From: Epiperipatus broadwayi
Lineage: Eukaryota; Onychophora; Udeonychophora; Euonychophora; Peripatidae
Direction of reading: 5' to 3'
Assembly (NCBI GenBank): GCA_028023455.1
Contig: JAQFVV010000278.1
Span: 650,554 to 714,553 of the forward strand
Length of the DNA: 64,000 nucleotides
Made by a program: the position numbers and the translations under genes. The notes under the pieces are model-generated. The model saw nothing but the letters and a program-made list of their open reading frames with translations, made no database searches and had not been told where the DNA came from. Positions 24,301 to 37,572 of the stretch are shown piece by piece. The number at the start of each line of letters is the position of its first letter. The first letter of the stretch is position 1.

Positions 24301-26357
24301 AGTTAAAATAATTTTTGATATAATATTGGTGTCTTATTTTTTGGTGGTTTACGACATTGTCCAAAATGAAATAATTATTTAATATTTTCTTGATGAATGG
24401 ATAGTTTAAAAGAAAAGATTGTTTTCTATTATGGTTGCTTGACACACACACACACACGTAATATGAACAATATCGTGAATATAAAGGTATAAAGTTGTTG
24501 AAATTAAATTGAGAAATAAATGTTTTAAAACACATTATATTCATTTAGTACAGAATTATAAATCATCAATCCATCAGAATGAATATGATTTTATTGTTGT
24601 GCATGAAAAGGTATTTGTAATCAAAAATGATTGTTTCATTAGTTAAAAAAAGTTGCTTTGTTGATGGCCAAATATTTTAGTTTGATTTATTTTATTAATC
24701 AATAGAAAATCCTGTCATAAATATTTCTGTGCCAATAATATAGTATATTATGTAGTTATGTTTAATTATGTTTAAGTGAAACACTTAAACAAAACAAGTA
24801 TGGAAAGTTAGAAGATTTAAGTTTTGTTGTTAATTTCTGATTTCAAAAGGGTATAAATAATGTTATATGATGGGATAATCCTAAACTGATACTCAAAGTT
24901 TATTGGATAATTTGAAATCTGTAAGAAGTAGTCCTATTGTAAAAAAAAAAGAAATATCATGTTAAAATAATTTTTTTCAATGTAATAAATGATTTGTTTA
25001 TTTATTAAAAACTGTGTCTTAAGCTATTCTTGTGTACATTCATGTTTCAATTTCCACATCTCCACATTTCATAAATCTATTATAGAGTAGATATATTATT
25101 TTATGGTTATGATATCAAACTTGCTCGTGTCTGACAATATTGTTTTCTTAATCCAAACATTATAAGGAATATTTGCCACTGGATAAACGTATTAGAAAGG
25201 TTGCCAAGTTGGTATATTTGTTAGATGATGATATGAGATTAAAATACCATATTTTTGTCATTATCTTATTATTGAAACACAGTAAAATATTTTAGTCAAT
25301 TTGTTTCATTACATTTTATCATACTTTAGAATTATAACTTATGGGCCAATGTATTTTATTTAATTCAACTGTGTTTGTTAAATTCCCTGAGATCTTGCTT
25401 ATTTCTTGATTGGCATTAAAGTATATGTTTAGATTATGATATGCCAAGTCATACAATTATTTAGGAATATAATTATAGCAAGCTGATATATGTTGTATTT
25501 GGATGAAGGAAGAAATTAAGTTTAAAGTATATTTTAATAGACTGTACCAAATTATGATTCTTTATCATACAATTAATTAACAAAGGAATTTACATTATAT
25601 TAAATGTTTTGTAATATTTATTCTTTTATTCATTTATTATCATATATCTTATGAACTGCCTATAGCTTCCCACTGAGCTGAGCTGAACATAAACTTAAAT
25701 ATAGAGTCTCATTAATAATTTTGTATTATATATCTTATTATATTGTTCTATTCATTAATAGAACTGGCGCCTGGGCATTTTGCTCATGTAATGTATATGA
25801 GCAGTGTTGGGAGTGTAGGTTATAATATATGCATATATAAATGAAGAAAAAGTAACTGAAGTTTCCAATGAGTTATATCATGTTTACAATCTTATTACAA
25901 CCATCTATCAGCCCAAAGTGCAGACCAATCTTCCAGACCACAAACACATAAAAAACTTTTTCACTCAATCAATATAGACTATGTTATAATTCAACTTTAT
26001 ATTCACATTATTTTTAGAGAAACTCTACACTTATATTTTTTCCTTTTTTTGTATTTATTTTCTTTTAAAAATGTTTGAAAAGTATAATTTTATAACTATT
26101 TTAATTAGACTGAATAAAAAAAATCAAAAGTTCCCTATCATAGGATTCCGCTTGAAAGTTAATTTTAAAGCTACAATAATTTTGTGGAACATGATAATAG
26201 TCATTAGAATACTGCAATAATATCATAAATGTCAAAGAATATCCTACAACAAGACAGGAGATTTATCTAAAAAAATATTTTTTTTATAAATAACATGCTT
26301 AAAATGAATATACATTTAATATTAATAACTGAGACTAATTTGTCAAGAAAGTTTAAG
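21306..26357. other. Long AT-rich stretch without recognisable elements
   Basis: The longest stretch in which I see no family repeat and no protein motif. Open frames at 22399-22710, 23144-23326, 23823-24041 (plus) and 24218-24544 (minus) are of the length expected by chance at this composition and show no motif. A short (AC)n lies near 24443. It could be intronic or intergenic host sequence, but I see no exon-like open segment flanked by convincing splice sites. Confidence 0.5.
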
Positions 26358-26361
26358 TTAA

Positions 26362-27107
26362 CTCTTTCCCCGCCTCTTACGAGGCTCCTCGTCGACATCT
26401 GACATCACTCTAACTCAGCCAGTTTTTATATGAAAATATTCGTTAAACACGTATTGAATTCGTTTTTAAAAGTTCTGTAAGATGGTGCCATCTTCCGATT
26501 TATTTTACAAGTAAAAAATAAAAAAAACGCATTTAAACCTAAACAAAGAAGGAACATTATTTGTGATTGGTTCTTAGCATGCTCTCAGCCGAAAAAGACA
26601 TTCTGATTGGCTGGAAAGAACAAAGAAACCACCAGATCAAAGAAAATAAAGAAAAATGCTGAGATTTTCATTTCGAATACGATTTAAATTATTATAAAAT
26701 TATATTTATGGAAATTAAAAATTATTTTCAGAGAGAATAATAAAAAAACAAAATTATTTTCGAAAAATATTGAAGATTTTAGTAAAAAATATTGAAGATG
26801 TAGTAAAAAGAAATATTTACTTTTCTATAACATAAAAGTCGATCTTTTTGTTTATATTATAGCTTTCATGTTGCCGATATTGAATATTTTAGAATAAATA
26901 AATAGCAATTTATTTTTGAAAGAACTTTCGTTCTCTTCATAACCTGAAAAATTAATAATATACTTTTTATAAACGTATCTGAGTTGAATTTAATATTATA
27001 GGCGAATATGTTTTAACAATAGGCTTTGTCTTCAGTTTGTGAGTTGGCCAATTAAAAGATTTGATTTTTATCTGATACAACCAATAATAAAATTAGCGGT
27101 TAAAAGG
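26362..27107 (-). mobile_element. piggyBac-type MITE, copy 2 (inverted)
   Basis: 746 bp between TTAA at 26358-26361 and 27108-27111. The sequence is the reverse complement of the copies at 3244 and 28865: TTATAGGCGAATATGTTTTA, GCCAATTAAAAGATTTG and GATGGTGCCATCTTCCGA are all present. Terminal repeats are CTCTTTCCCCGCC and, inverted, CCTTTTAACCGCTAATT. Confidence 0.82.
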
Positions 27108-27111
27108 TTAA

Positions 27112-27817
27112 TAAAGAGAAAATGAACATTTTATTAAAAAATCATTATCATAATATTAAGTTTGAGAAAAGCCCCCCCCCCCTTTCAAATTTTAAATTAT
27201 TGCATTGGATAAAACAATCAACAATTAACACCAGGCAAAAAGTACTATGTAAGATATTCTACATTATACGTACTTCTACCAGCAGTTAAGGAGTCATCTT
27301 TACTATCAAAAATGATGGCCGATATGATCCAGCTGAAATAAAACAGCAAGAAATGACATACATGAATCGGTCCAAAAGTATTATTCCTATATTTTTACTC
27401 ATAAATGTATATATGTAAATATTCAAACATAATTCAACTCCAAATATTGTATTCAAATAATACTGCAATGGTAATATATGATTACTTATCAACAAAAATA
27501 GTTGTGGAATGTGTAATAACTAACAAACACATTTCAAATAGTTGTTTCATAATTCACAAAAGTTTTAAAAATCAATAGCAATTAACGATACCTTGTGATA
27601 TTTAATGTTGCCATACTGAAGTAGCCTGTTATATCTAAGTTTGATTTAAGATCCATGCTGATTTATATTTCTTATCAGATTTTCCATCTATATAAATTCT
27701 AAAAAAGCAACCTGAAAGAATCATTTCGTATTTGCTCAGCAATCTAACAAAATGATGTATTGATATTAACAATCTTTGGAAAGTTTATTGCTTCCAGATT
27801 TACTTGCTTAATTTACT

Positions 27818-27848
<31 letters not shown>

Positions 27849-28860
27849 ATCAAACCAAGTGACAAATCACATGACTTATCTAGCTTGTAATTACCAATAT
27901 GTAATAAAGAGCAAATATTTCTAAACAATCTTATTTTATTATTATTTATTTATTTATATTTTATGATAAATGCTATAAGAGAAAACATTCAAATCTTTAT
28001 CTATGATTGTCCCCATCCCGAGATCAGTTTTGAGCTCTTGAAGACTGGTTCAACTTAAAATGGATCAATTAGCTTGTATGAATGTGTTCTAGAAGACTAT
28101 TTGTTGGCCTGAAGCTCATCAAGCCCTAGACAGAGTGTGAATGTCAACATACCTGATTATATCTTCCTGATTATGACAATCCAAGACTATATCTATCTCA
28201 CCAACACCAACTCACAAAGAGAACCATAGATAAATGTATATACAATCGTGGGTGGCATTATATATAATGAAAATGAAATTTTGAATAATTTCTTTAGTAA
28301 AAATGACATTTAAAAATCTATATATTTTAAAAGATAACAAGTAAATAATTTTGCTTGAATTGAATTAAAATCTAAAAGTAAATATTGAATTATGGACAAT
28401 TTATTTTTTTTTAAAAAAAGTGGACAATCATAGATAACTATTTGAATGCTTTCACTTATAGCATTCAGAAAATAAATAAATAAAGAAATAAAATAATAAA
28501 ATAAGCTAATTTAGTAATATTTGCTTTTTATTATATATATATAATAAATTAAGTTTGATGTATATTGATTTGAATATTAAATATATATATGAATTATATA
28601 TATATATATATAAAATTAGAAAGCAGTCAACCCTTAGACAATCCCAATATAAATAACAATCAACAATCTCAAGGCAACTTTTTAAACTATATTTTACTTT
28701 TCAAACTGAGGCTTTTATCATCTCTTATCTCACAATGGCACTACCCTAATTATGTGTTAAATTGTACAATATGGATCACTTCTTTTACAGCCACATGTCA
28801 GTGATTAGCCAATGGATTATGTGATGATGAAATATTTATCATTAATGAGTGTTAATTATG
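27112..28860. other. AT-rich stretch with small simple repeats
   Basis: Contains poly-C at about 27172-27182, (AT)n at 27818-27845 and 28570-28613, and TTTA/ATAAA-type low complexity near 27940 and 28470. Open frames here (27286-27495 minus; 28589-28804 plus) show no motif. Confidence 0.45.
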
Positions 28861-28864
28861 TTAA

Positions 28865-29611
28865 CCCTTAAACCGCTAATTATATTATTAGTTGTATGAA
28901 GTAAAAATCAAATCTTTTAATTGGCCAACTCACAAACTGAAGACAAAGCCTATTGTTAAAACATATTCGCCTATAATATTAAATTCAACTCAGATACGTT
29001 TATAAAAAGTATATTACTAATTTTTCAGGTTATGAAAGTGAATGAAAGTTCTTTCAAAAATAAATTGCTATTTATTTATTCTAAAATATTCAATTTCGGC
29101 AACATAAAAGCTATAATATAAACAGAAAGGTTGACTTTTACGTTATAGAAAAGTAAATATTTCTTTTTACTAAATCTTAAATATTTTTACTAAAATCTTC
29201 AATATTTTTCGAAAATAATTTTGTTTTTTTAGTATTCTCTCTGAAAATAATTTTAATTTCTCAAAATATTCTTTTATAATAATTTAAATCATATTCGAAA
29301 TGAAAATCTCAGCGTTTTTCTTTATTTTCTTTGATCAGGCGGTTTCTTTGTTCTTTCCAGCCAATCAGAATGTCTTTTTCGGCTGAGAGCATGCTAAGAA
29401 CCAATCACAAGTAATGTTCTTTCTTTGTTTAGGTTTAAATGCATTTTTTTTTTATTTTTTACTTGTAAAATAATTCGGAAGAGGGCACCATCTTACAGAA
29501 CTTTTAAAAACCTATTCAATACCTGTCTAGCGAATATTTTAGCATAAGAACTGGCAGAGTTAGAGTGACGTCAGATGTCGACGAGGAGCTTCATAAGAGG
29601 TGGGAAAAGGG
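28865..29611 (+). mobile_element. piggyBac-type MITE, copy 3
   Basis: 747 bp between TTAA at 28861-28864 and 29612-29615. Left terminus CCCTTAAACCGCTAATTA; right terminus, reverse-complemented, CCCTTTTCCCACCTCTTA. Very close to copy 1 through TTCAACTCAGATACGTTTAT and CCAGCCAATCAGAATGTC. Together with copy 2 it forms a wide inverted pair about 1.75 kb apart. Confidence 0.85.
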
Positions 29612-29615
29612 TTAA

Positions 29616-31469
29616 CTATCCTGTGACAACCAACCCTCATTACTATTATTTTCCTTAGTCTGATATTACCATAAACATTAGCTCATTAAGTTCTTTTTTT
29701 GATAATTATTTTTCATAAATGACACATGTATATACTTATAGGATTTTGTAAAGATTTTGAATGCTGTCAAAAAGATTTTTTTTATAAAATAAACATTTAA
29801 TAATACTACTAAAAATAAATTACATTACAAAGGCATTATAAATAGTAAGTTCCCTTTACATATTATTCTACACTAAAAATCACAAAATAAATATATTTAC
29901 AATTTCTACAAATACAAAGCAATACAATATCAATAAAAAATAACAATAAAAGTGGAGAAATCAGGAGGAACTGATATAAAGAATTTTAAAATATACTAAT
30001 AATCAAAATTGCAGCTCTCACCTCTGATTGTAATGCTTATTTAAGTTCATGGTTCCTAGTACATATTATCTCTGCATTTTCTGTTATGTGTGCACATATA
30101 TTTTGGGTTCATTTTTCCTCAATGTCAAGTTTAATGCTTCCATGGACTAACAGCTAGATTTGATTCTGCTAAAATGGCTGTCCATTTTCTTGGTTAAATA
30201 GATTCATTTCAGTTTACTTATTTCATATATATGTGAAATCATAATAATGTACTGTTTGTAGCTATGGACCTTTATGAAATTTCTCTCTTTTTTTTCTTTA
30301 CAGGTATCCCATCCTTCTCTCTCACTCTCATCTACAGTAGACTATTTACATAAATCATTTATCAGGAAAAGACATGTTGAGGAGTAGGTCAGTCATCTCT
30401 GGTGGTTAGTGCAGTCAGCACTTATAAAGTTGCTATTTATTCAATTATAATGGCCCTCCTTTTAAATCTATTATTATTTTTCCATTGCCTTACTCACAAT
30501 TATTTCAAATGATTTAAATGGAAAGTTTTCATATAAATTATTAATATATATTATAAGTTAGAATTCTTCACTTTTGATTAGCTTTCAGCAGTGAAGAGAG
30601 AGAGAACAATGCAAAAAAAAACTCATTTTATACCCAAAACAAACCAACAAATATTTTATTTTAAATTTTTTTTTTCTTATCTCTTTGGTTTTAATTATTA
30701 TAATTTTTAACTTAGAAAATAAAATAACGGATAATCTTCTTACAGATCTGTTTATCTGCTAACAAAAGAGATACGTTTAACATAAAGAGAGAAAAAAAAT
30801 ATTATTTCTCTTTTTTGCTATTAAAGAAAATGACCGTTTGTTTTTAGTGAGAGGTTAATTACTTATGTTTAAACCAATTTACCTCAATGTTATTGTACAA
30901 TATATATATAAATTTGGATAAATATAGCTTCTAAACATAGTGAATGAAACAATCATTAGACAGTCACCATATCATGTAAAAAATGACTATTTATTTTGTA
31001 AGATATATACATTTCAAACATATAAGACAAACAATTTCTACATTTGTGTATATTAGTGTTGGCTCTTGAGACAATTGATGAGAATTTTACTGAATAGTAC
31101 ACACCCTGTAGAGTGCTTAATTTTATTTACCTAAAAAGATGATTAAGCAACGAATATTTAATGCTTTATAATTACAGATTACATCTATATAAACAATTAA
31201 TATTTTTTTTATAATACAAGATGTTATTGGAAATTTTTGTTTACCAATCTATCATAATAAAAACTCTTAAAAGATTTGAATTAGCTTTGTTCACTGTATA
31301 ATAAATCAAAGGGATAAAAAGTAAAATATATTACATGACCTATCTTTTCGATAATGAAACAGTATTCATTTATGAGAATGTATTTGATGTTTGGAAGAAT
31401 GAAAATCTAAAAAAAAAACAAAAATAAGTGGTTGTGTTTCTATTGATAAAGAAGTTGATATGTTATATT
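29616..31469. other. AT-rich stretch, nothing recognised
   Basis: No recognisable gene or family repeat. Confidence 0.4.
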
Positions 31470-32080
31470 CTATAAGGCAGTTATGGAGAACCTATGGCAT
31501 GCGTACCAGAGATGGCACGTTCGATTTTTTTATTGGCACGCAAACTATTTATATATCATAAATTTCATCAATGTTTTTTTTTTTTTGTTGCTAAAATCTG
31601 TACTAATAAAAATTTACTGTAAACTAAAAGTAAAATAAATATAATATTATATTAGGATTCAATTTACAATTAAACTCTGATTAAAAGCAATACATTATGA
31701 TACTTTAAGTCAAATAAAGTGATACCTGTATACTGTATTATCATATTCTATAAACCTATCAAATGATTTCAATAAAACAAGCTAGTAAACTCAATAAAAT
31801 ATTTTATAATTCCTGGAAGTAAGTTTTTTCAAATATAAAGTAAAAGTAATCAAATGATTTTCTGTCCTAATGTTTTTTCATCTAAATGTGTTGACACCAT
31901 TCATTTTTTTCATGTAATCAAAATTGAGAACAAATAAAATGCATAATCAATACAATCAAATGATTTTTTTTTTTTGCTTGAAGTTTTGGTGTAAAAGTGA
32001 AATGATAAATCTTTTATTTATAAAATTATTAAAGCTCATTTAAATTTACTTTTAAATAAATTTGTTATCATTATATTAAT

Positions 32081-34051
32081 ATGACTAGTGAAAATAAAAA
32101 AACAAAAATTGTAAAACAGTAGAGAATTTCATAATTGGTGGACTGATGAATATGGAGTGATTAACGAAGGCACTATTATTGGATGTGTTTTATATTCTGG
32201 AACAGTTGTGTTGAGAACATCATCCATAAAACAGCATTATGAGACCAATCAGGAATAATTCTGTGAAAAAAGTGATGATGAATAAAAAGAATATATTGTC
32301 CAAACATTTAAAAATATAAATATTCAATCAACATCCATAATGAAATTTATCAAAAATCATTCAAATATAACTACTGCTAGTTTTTTTTATTTCAAATGTA
32401 ATTGCAAAACATAGAAAACTTTTTAATGATGGAGAATATATGAAAGATGCTTGGATAAAATATGCACCAGTTGCTTTTGAAGTTTTTAAAAACAAAGCAA
32501 AAATTATTCAGAGCATAAAATATTTATCATTAGCTAGAAATTCAGCTAAAGAAAGAACATAACTTACCAACAAAAAAGAGATATAAAATCTTCTAGTTTC
32601 ATTTTTCACTGCCTTGATGAAAGTACTGATATAAATGGATCAACTTGTGTTGGGAATAATATCAAAGAAGATTTGATCAGTTTAACCTCATTAGTAATAA
32701 CAACAAAAGGAATAGATATTTGCAACATAGATGTTGCCAAAATTGTATCAGTAACTACAGATGGTGCTTATGACTGAAAAATAAAATAGTTTTCTCAATT
32801 TATTTACAAACCTAATTGAACTTCAAGTTTGAGTTTTCATTGCATTATACATCAGCAGATTTTATGTATGAAGGCCAGTTTTAAGCCACTGGATGATGTT
32901 ATGAATGTTGTGACTAAGTTAATCAATTTTATATCTACACATTGAGCGATATAAATTCAGTATACTATGGTTTATTTATGTATAACAATGTCCGATGGTT
33001 GAGGAAAAGTTCTTCAAAGATTCATTGATTGTTTAAAAAAAAATTAGACTGTTTTTATGTAATGAGAAAATCATTGATAAATATAATGAATTAATGGATG
33101 TTAATAGCTTTCAAAATTAATGTTTTTTACTGATATTTCTTCACTTCTAAATAAATTAAATGTGAAGCTGCAAGGTTATAATAAGATAATTGTTGTCATG
33201 TTTGATTTGATCAAAGCATTTGAAGTTAAATTACAAATTTTCAATCATTATGTTAGTTCTTATGCTTTTAAATATTTTTCTAATGTAAAAAAGTTTTCTA
33301 CTGATTTACAATCTCAAGAGAAACCAGATCAAGTAAAATTGATGTGAGTCTTTTGTGCAGTTATTCAATTGATAATTGATTAATTTTCTTTAAGATTGAC
33401 ACTGTTCAGATAATTTTCAGAAATATCAAAAATTTATTTTATATCCAGACATAACATCAATGAATAGTGTTAAGTTAGAAATGTTTGAGTGGCTTAATTT
33501 GAAAGAAATGGAAATGCAATCAGTCTATTGAAAGTTCTATATAAAAAAAAATGTTAAGTTGAGGAATGAGTTAGAAACAATGAAAAATGATTGATTATTG
33601 GATACATGTAAAAAGAATCACATGATCACCATTTGTTATGCTTGCTCTTAACTATTAAAACAGGCAAAACTCTCTATATGTATTGCCACTCAGTGCAAGC
33701 CAGAGTAATCAATGGATACCAGAAGGTTTGTGCATAAAATCTCCATCTAATGCCTACTCATCCAATATCACCAGATTAGTTTCTGGCTTGTGGAATGTTG
33801 AAGATGAACTATTGACTGCTAATTTTGAAACATTTAATTGTTTAAAAAAATTAACGACTGCTATATTATCATTTTTCCCCTCTACATATGTATGTGAATC
33901 AGTGTTTTCAGAAAAAAAATTAATTTAAGTTAGTTCAAGAAATAGAATGATACATGAATCTAGTTCAGCATGTACAATATTAAAAATGGCAAAATATGAA
34001 CCAGATATAAAAAACTTGGCATCCAATGTACAACAGCCAAAATCTCATTAA
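32081..34051 (+). pseudogene. hAT transposase (ZBED5/SCAND3-like type), broken
   Basis: Starts MTSENKKTKIVKQ (32081), then after a stop and frame change NWWTDEYGVINEGTIIGCVL and SIKQHYETN. The middle part reads FIFHCLDESTDINGSTC and KIVSVTTDGAYD. The D-E-S-T-D and T-D-G-A blocks are the RNase-H-like catalytic surroundings of this family. The C-terminal dimerisation (hATC) segment reads LTTAILSFFPSTYVCESVFS (33860-33919), then NRMIHESS and KMAKYEPDIKNLASN to a TAA. Several stops and frameshifts, plus the nested repeat at 33613-33795, make it a pseudogene. The family's protein cuts and pastes its element. Genes descended from this family are common in animals, but nothing suggests domestication here. 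Confidence 0.85.
33613..33795 (-). repeat. Family X copy nested in the hAT transposase
   Basis: Single minus-sense family X copy. The 3' end is at the left (AATCACATGATCACCATTTG) and the 5' end at the right, truncated inside the hammerhead stem II loop (CTTGTGG, so CCACAAGCC is the first element sequence). GAAAC, the ACTAAT helix III and ATATTGGATGAGTAGGCA remain. Truncation at the 5' end is what target-primed reverse transcription gives. It interrupts the transposase between SVYW-like and NVEDELLTANFETFN segments and is therefore younger than the hAT insertion. Confidence 0.75.
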
Positions 34052-34358
34052 ATAATATCTATTTATGTTGATTTTATATTTTTATTTCCAAAATTTTGTT
34101 TTAATTACTATTAATTTTTTACTATTACATTTTATTCAATTTGTGCTCTTCTAAATAAATATGGTTCACTTGCATCTAGCTTATTTGGAAATTTTGTTTA
34201 ATTATTATTGTTATTATTTTGTTTTTATAAACTTTTTAAAAAAAACAGCAATAATTAAGTTATGCATATTTTGATTTTACAACTGTTTGGCACGCCAATC
34301 ATTCAATAAATATTTTTTTGGAAATTTTTGGCATGCACACATCACCACTGCTATAAGG

Positions 34359-35160
34359 GATGGATGCACAATTATGTTAAACATGAGAAATCACATAATT
34401 TTGATTCACTTGTATTAAATTGATAATGATAACAATTATATGATTGAAATTATATATATAAGGTATCATTCAGACTTTAATTTATACTTGGTGACGCTAT
34501 CTATATATAAATTTTGTTTGTTTATTTATTTAATTTGTAATGTTAACATTATCTAAATTGATCTCAAAATAATTAAAATAGTTTTCGGTAATGGTGCTAG
34601 AGCATCGTAATTTAAAATGTCTATTCAGATTTTTAACAAAAGATGCATCAAAAATTATTATTTTATCTCATGGCAAACTTTTAAAATTAATATTTTTTTT
34701 TATTCTTAGAATATATATTTTGTTACGAATATATTAATAAAAGTATATAAATAGTTTTATATAAGGGCAATAATAAAGTATGTATTGATAAATTTATTTC
34801 AACTGCATACATTTCAAGAATAAATTTTAAACATAAACAAATAGGATATTCAATTATTGTTAATGTATGTAAATGCATGTATGTATGTTTTATGAGTGAT
34901 TCATTCTATCTTATCAATGACTTAATCTTGTGTTTAGAAAGAAATGTATTCATTAATTGTTTAAAATCTATCTAGCGCATGTGTTGTGGAGTGATCTCTA
35001 ATTATTATTCCAGTTAAAAAAAATAACAGCACTGTATAAATAAATATCTCGTTATATATGATAAGGAATAATAAAAAAATATTGAATTTTATGTATTTAA
35101 TATATTATTTTAAAATATATAATTTATTTAAAATGAGTATTTAAAATATTAATTTGTCAA
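34359..35160. other. AT-rich stretch, nothing recognised
   Basis: No gene or family repeat recognised. Confidence 0.4.
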
Positions 35161-35240
35161 GCATTGGTAGTCGAGAGGTCAGCGACAGCTGCTTTACAAG
35201 CAGTTCTCCAGGGTTAGCGGGTTCGCTTCCCGGCTGATGC
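35161..35240 (+). tRNA. tRNA-like sequence, anticodon UAC (Val), probably a pseudo-tRNA or tRNA-derived repeat
   Basis: An 80-nt cloverleaf can be drawn. Acceptor GCATTGG with CTGATGC (7 pairs, two G-T). D stem GTCG with CGAC. Anticodon stem GCTGC with GCAGT around loop TTTACAA, giving UAC. T stem GCGGG with CCCGG, one mismatch, around TTCGCTT. A and B boxes are recognisable. The variable arm is about 12 nt, too long for an ordinary Val tRNA. A second copy at 55198-55276 (minus) shares 20-25 nt on both sides, including GCTATGACAYATG, so the repeated unit is larger than a tRNA. Confidence 0.5.
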
Positions 35241-36365
35241 TATGACATATGAGGAAAAAAAATATTAATTATAGTATATGAAATAAATAAATGAGAAGAA
35301 ATGTATATTTTATTTAAATCTAATTTTGAATTTATTAGGGATTTATTTTTTAATATTATATATATATTTTAAAGCGTACTGTAATATTTGTTTTTATAAA
35401 GTTTATAATATATATGTTTTAACATCATCAACACTGGTGAATTAAAAAAAATAACTTTTATAAGGGAAAAAAATTGATAAATTTGACTCATAATAGAGAA
35501 AAAAAAACAGAAATGAGTGAAAATAGAATAAACAGGAGATGCCGTAGAAGTAATATCTAGAATAATGATATAAGTATGAAATCATTGGGTTACACCAATT
35601 TAAGCGTCTGATCTCTGTTTTTTTTTTTTTTTGTTTCAATAGCTAAACCACACAGAGGTGTATATATATATCAATAATTTTATTTAAAATGAATATTATG
35701 TGCTAAATTCATAAAATGTTCTGCTCAAAAGCCATTCTTAAATCTTGATAATCTGGATATAATAACATCAAGTTAAAAATACATCTCATTGTAATAAATA
35801 TTTACATCAGAGTTATGTGCTGTGATATACATCATAGGTATTTAAAAAAAATTAAAACCTGCTGTTATTATTTTAAATGAAGCAGTATTAAACGCTGTAA
35901 AATATTAATTATGGAATACTCCATTAAAAATAAGAAGCTGTCAAAATGAAATTTTTTTATAGAACATTATAATGTATATGTACACAATAAAACACATAAT
36001 GAGATTTTCAGAAGAGTATATATAAGCTTTTGTCCTATAAATTATTTGTTTGTGCGTGTTTATATAAAATGTATAATTGACTCATACATTTTTTATTATA
36101 CATAATAAATATTGTGTTTTCTGACGGAGTTGCAATTTAATGGACATTCCTTGTGAGTAAAAAGAAAATTTTACCATTTTTAAATAGAAATTCTTTATAT
36201 TTTAAGAATGCATGTGTATGTTAACTATACAAGAAAATTATATCATTAACAAAAAAGAAAAGGTGAGCAAGGTGAGCAAAAAAAATTAGAACAATATATT
36301 CATTAATGATAATTTGAGTTTGTTTTAATGAAAGTATGTGTATTTCTTTCTTCATTGATATATAT
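35241..36365. other. AT-rich stretch, nothing recognised
   Basis: No gene or family repeat recognised. Confidence 0.4.
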
Positions 36366-36463
36366 ATGAAAACAGATGGCGTTCTACCAAAAATACCGTC
36401 AAGCGTAGTTTTCTGTTTACATAAACGTCAGAGGAGTATTCACTATCTCTAACTTTAATTCCA

Positions 36464-36507
36464 CTTTCAGATCATGATTTCAAGCTATTTGCTATCGTCA
36501 GTGAAAG
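36464..36507 (-). ncRNA. Hammerhead ribozyme motif, family V unit 1
   Basis: On the minus strand: helix I CTTTCA, core CTGACGA, stem II AGC-AAATA-GCT with a flanking U-U mismatch, GAAA, self-complementary ATCATGAT (including the last A of GAAA), cleavage triplet AUC, then TGAAAG pairing with all six bases of CTTTCA. Every base generally held invariant in hammerheads is present (position 7 may vary). Cleavage would fall after the C complementary to position 36470. Helix II is short and its first pair is a mismatch, the main weak point. Confidence 0.65.
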
Positions 36508-36871
36508 ACAGGAATAAGAAACTAGATCTAAACACAAACTCTGAGCATTTATGAAAGAGTTTCTATTCAGCTTGCAAGTGTGAATCTTTTAGACACGTTA
36601 ATGTCTTCAAACTCAGCATAGCAAGCCAGATAGCTACATGGGTCTGATCTCAGTTCAGCATCACCACATAGTAGAAGCCTCTGCAATATACAGCATTGCA
36701 AGAAAGACCTCAAAGGTACATTTATGAAAAACAAAAAAACACAAGTTTAAAAACTTGCTAATGATTGTATTTATGATAACAGATGAGGTTCTACCAAAAA
36801 CACCGTCAAGCGTAGTTTTCTGTTTACATAAACGTCAGAGCGAGTATTCACTATCTCTAACTTTAATTCCA

Positions 36872-36914
36872 CTTTCAGATCATGATTTCAACCTATTTGC
36901 TATCGTCAGTGAAA
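36872..36914 (-). ncRNA. Hammerhead ribozyme motif, family V unit 2
   Basis: Same layout, 408 nt downstream of unit 1: CTGACGA, GAAA, ATCATGAT, AUC and a five-pair helix I. Stem II has one change (AGC with GGT), which weakens it. Two adjacent direct cores could release a unit-length RNA. Confidence 0.55.
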
Positions 36915-37572
36915 CAGGAATAAGAAACTAGATCTAAACACAAACTCTGAGCATTTATGAAACAGTTTCTATTCAGCTTGCAAGCATGAATCTTTTAGAC
37001 ACGTTAATGTCTTCAAACTCAGCATAGCAAGCCAGATAGCTACATGGGTCTGATATCAGTTCAGCATCACCACATAGTAGAAGCCTCTGCAATATACATC
37101 ATTGCAAGAAAGACCTCAAAGGTACATTTATGAAACACAAAAAAACACAAGTTAAAAAACTTGCTAACGATTGTATTTATGATAACAGATGGCGTTTTAC
37201 CAAAAACACCGAAGTATTCACTATCTCTAACTTTAATTCCACTTTCAGATCATGATTTCAAGATATTTGCTATCGGTGTTTTTGGTAGAACGCCATCTGT
37301 TATCATAATTACACGCGTTAGCAAGTTTTTTAACTTGTGTTTTTTTTGTTTTTCATAAATGTACCTTTGAGGTCTTTCTTGCAATGATGTATATTGCAGA
37401 GGCTTCTACTATGTGGTGATGCTGAACTGAGATCAGACCCATGTAGCTATCTGGCTTGCTATGCTGAGTTTGAAGACATTAACGTGTCTAAAAGATTAAC
37501 GCTTGCAAGCTGAATAGAAACTGTTTCATAAATGCTCAGAGTTTGTGTTTAGATCTAGTTTCTTATTCCTGT

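Larger units (their letters stand above)
31478..34350 (+). mobile_element. hAT-superfamily DNA transposon, full length, with 8-bp TSD
   Basis: A 2873-bp element bounded by a perfect 8-bp target duplication, CTATAAGG, at 31470-31477 and 34351-34358. The left end CAGTTATGGAGAACCTATGG and the right end, reverse-complemented, CAGTGGTGATGTGTGCATGC share the hAT CAGT-N-TG terminus. Inner copies of TGGCACG/GGCACGCC lie near both ends (31513, 31540; 34290). The 8-bp duplication, terminal CAG and encoded protein together identify hAT. A family X insertion sits inside it. Confidence 0.92.

Noticed and set aside
22399-24544. Open frames of 72-108 codons that might be host exons
   Set aside because: No recognisable domain, composition follows the surrounding AT-rich DNA, and no convincing splice or initiation context.
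32143-32149. CTGATGA that could start a hammerhead
   Set aside because: It lies in the hAT transposase coding region (WTDEYG) with no stem II and no GAAA at the right distance.
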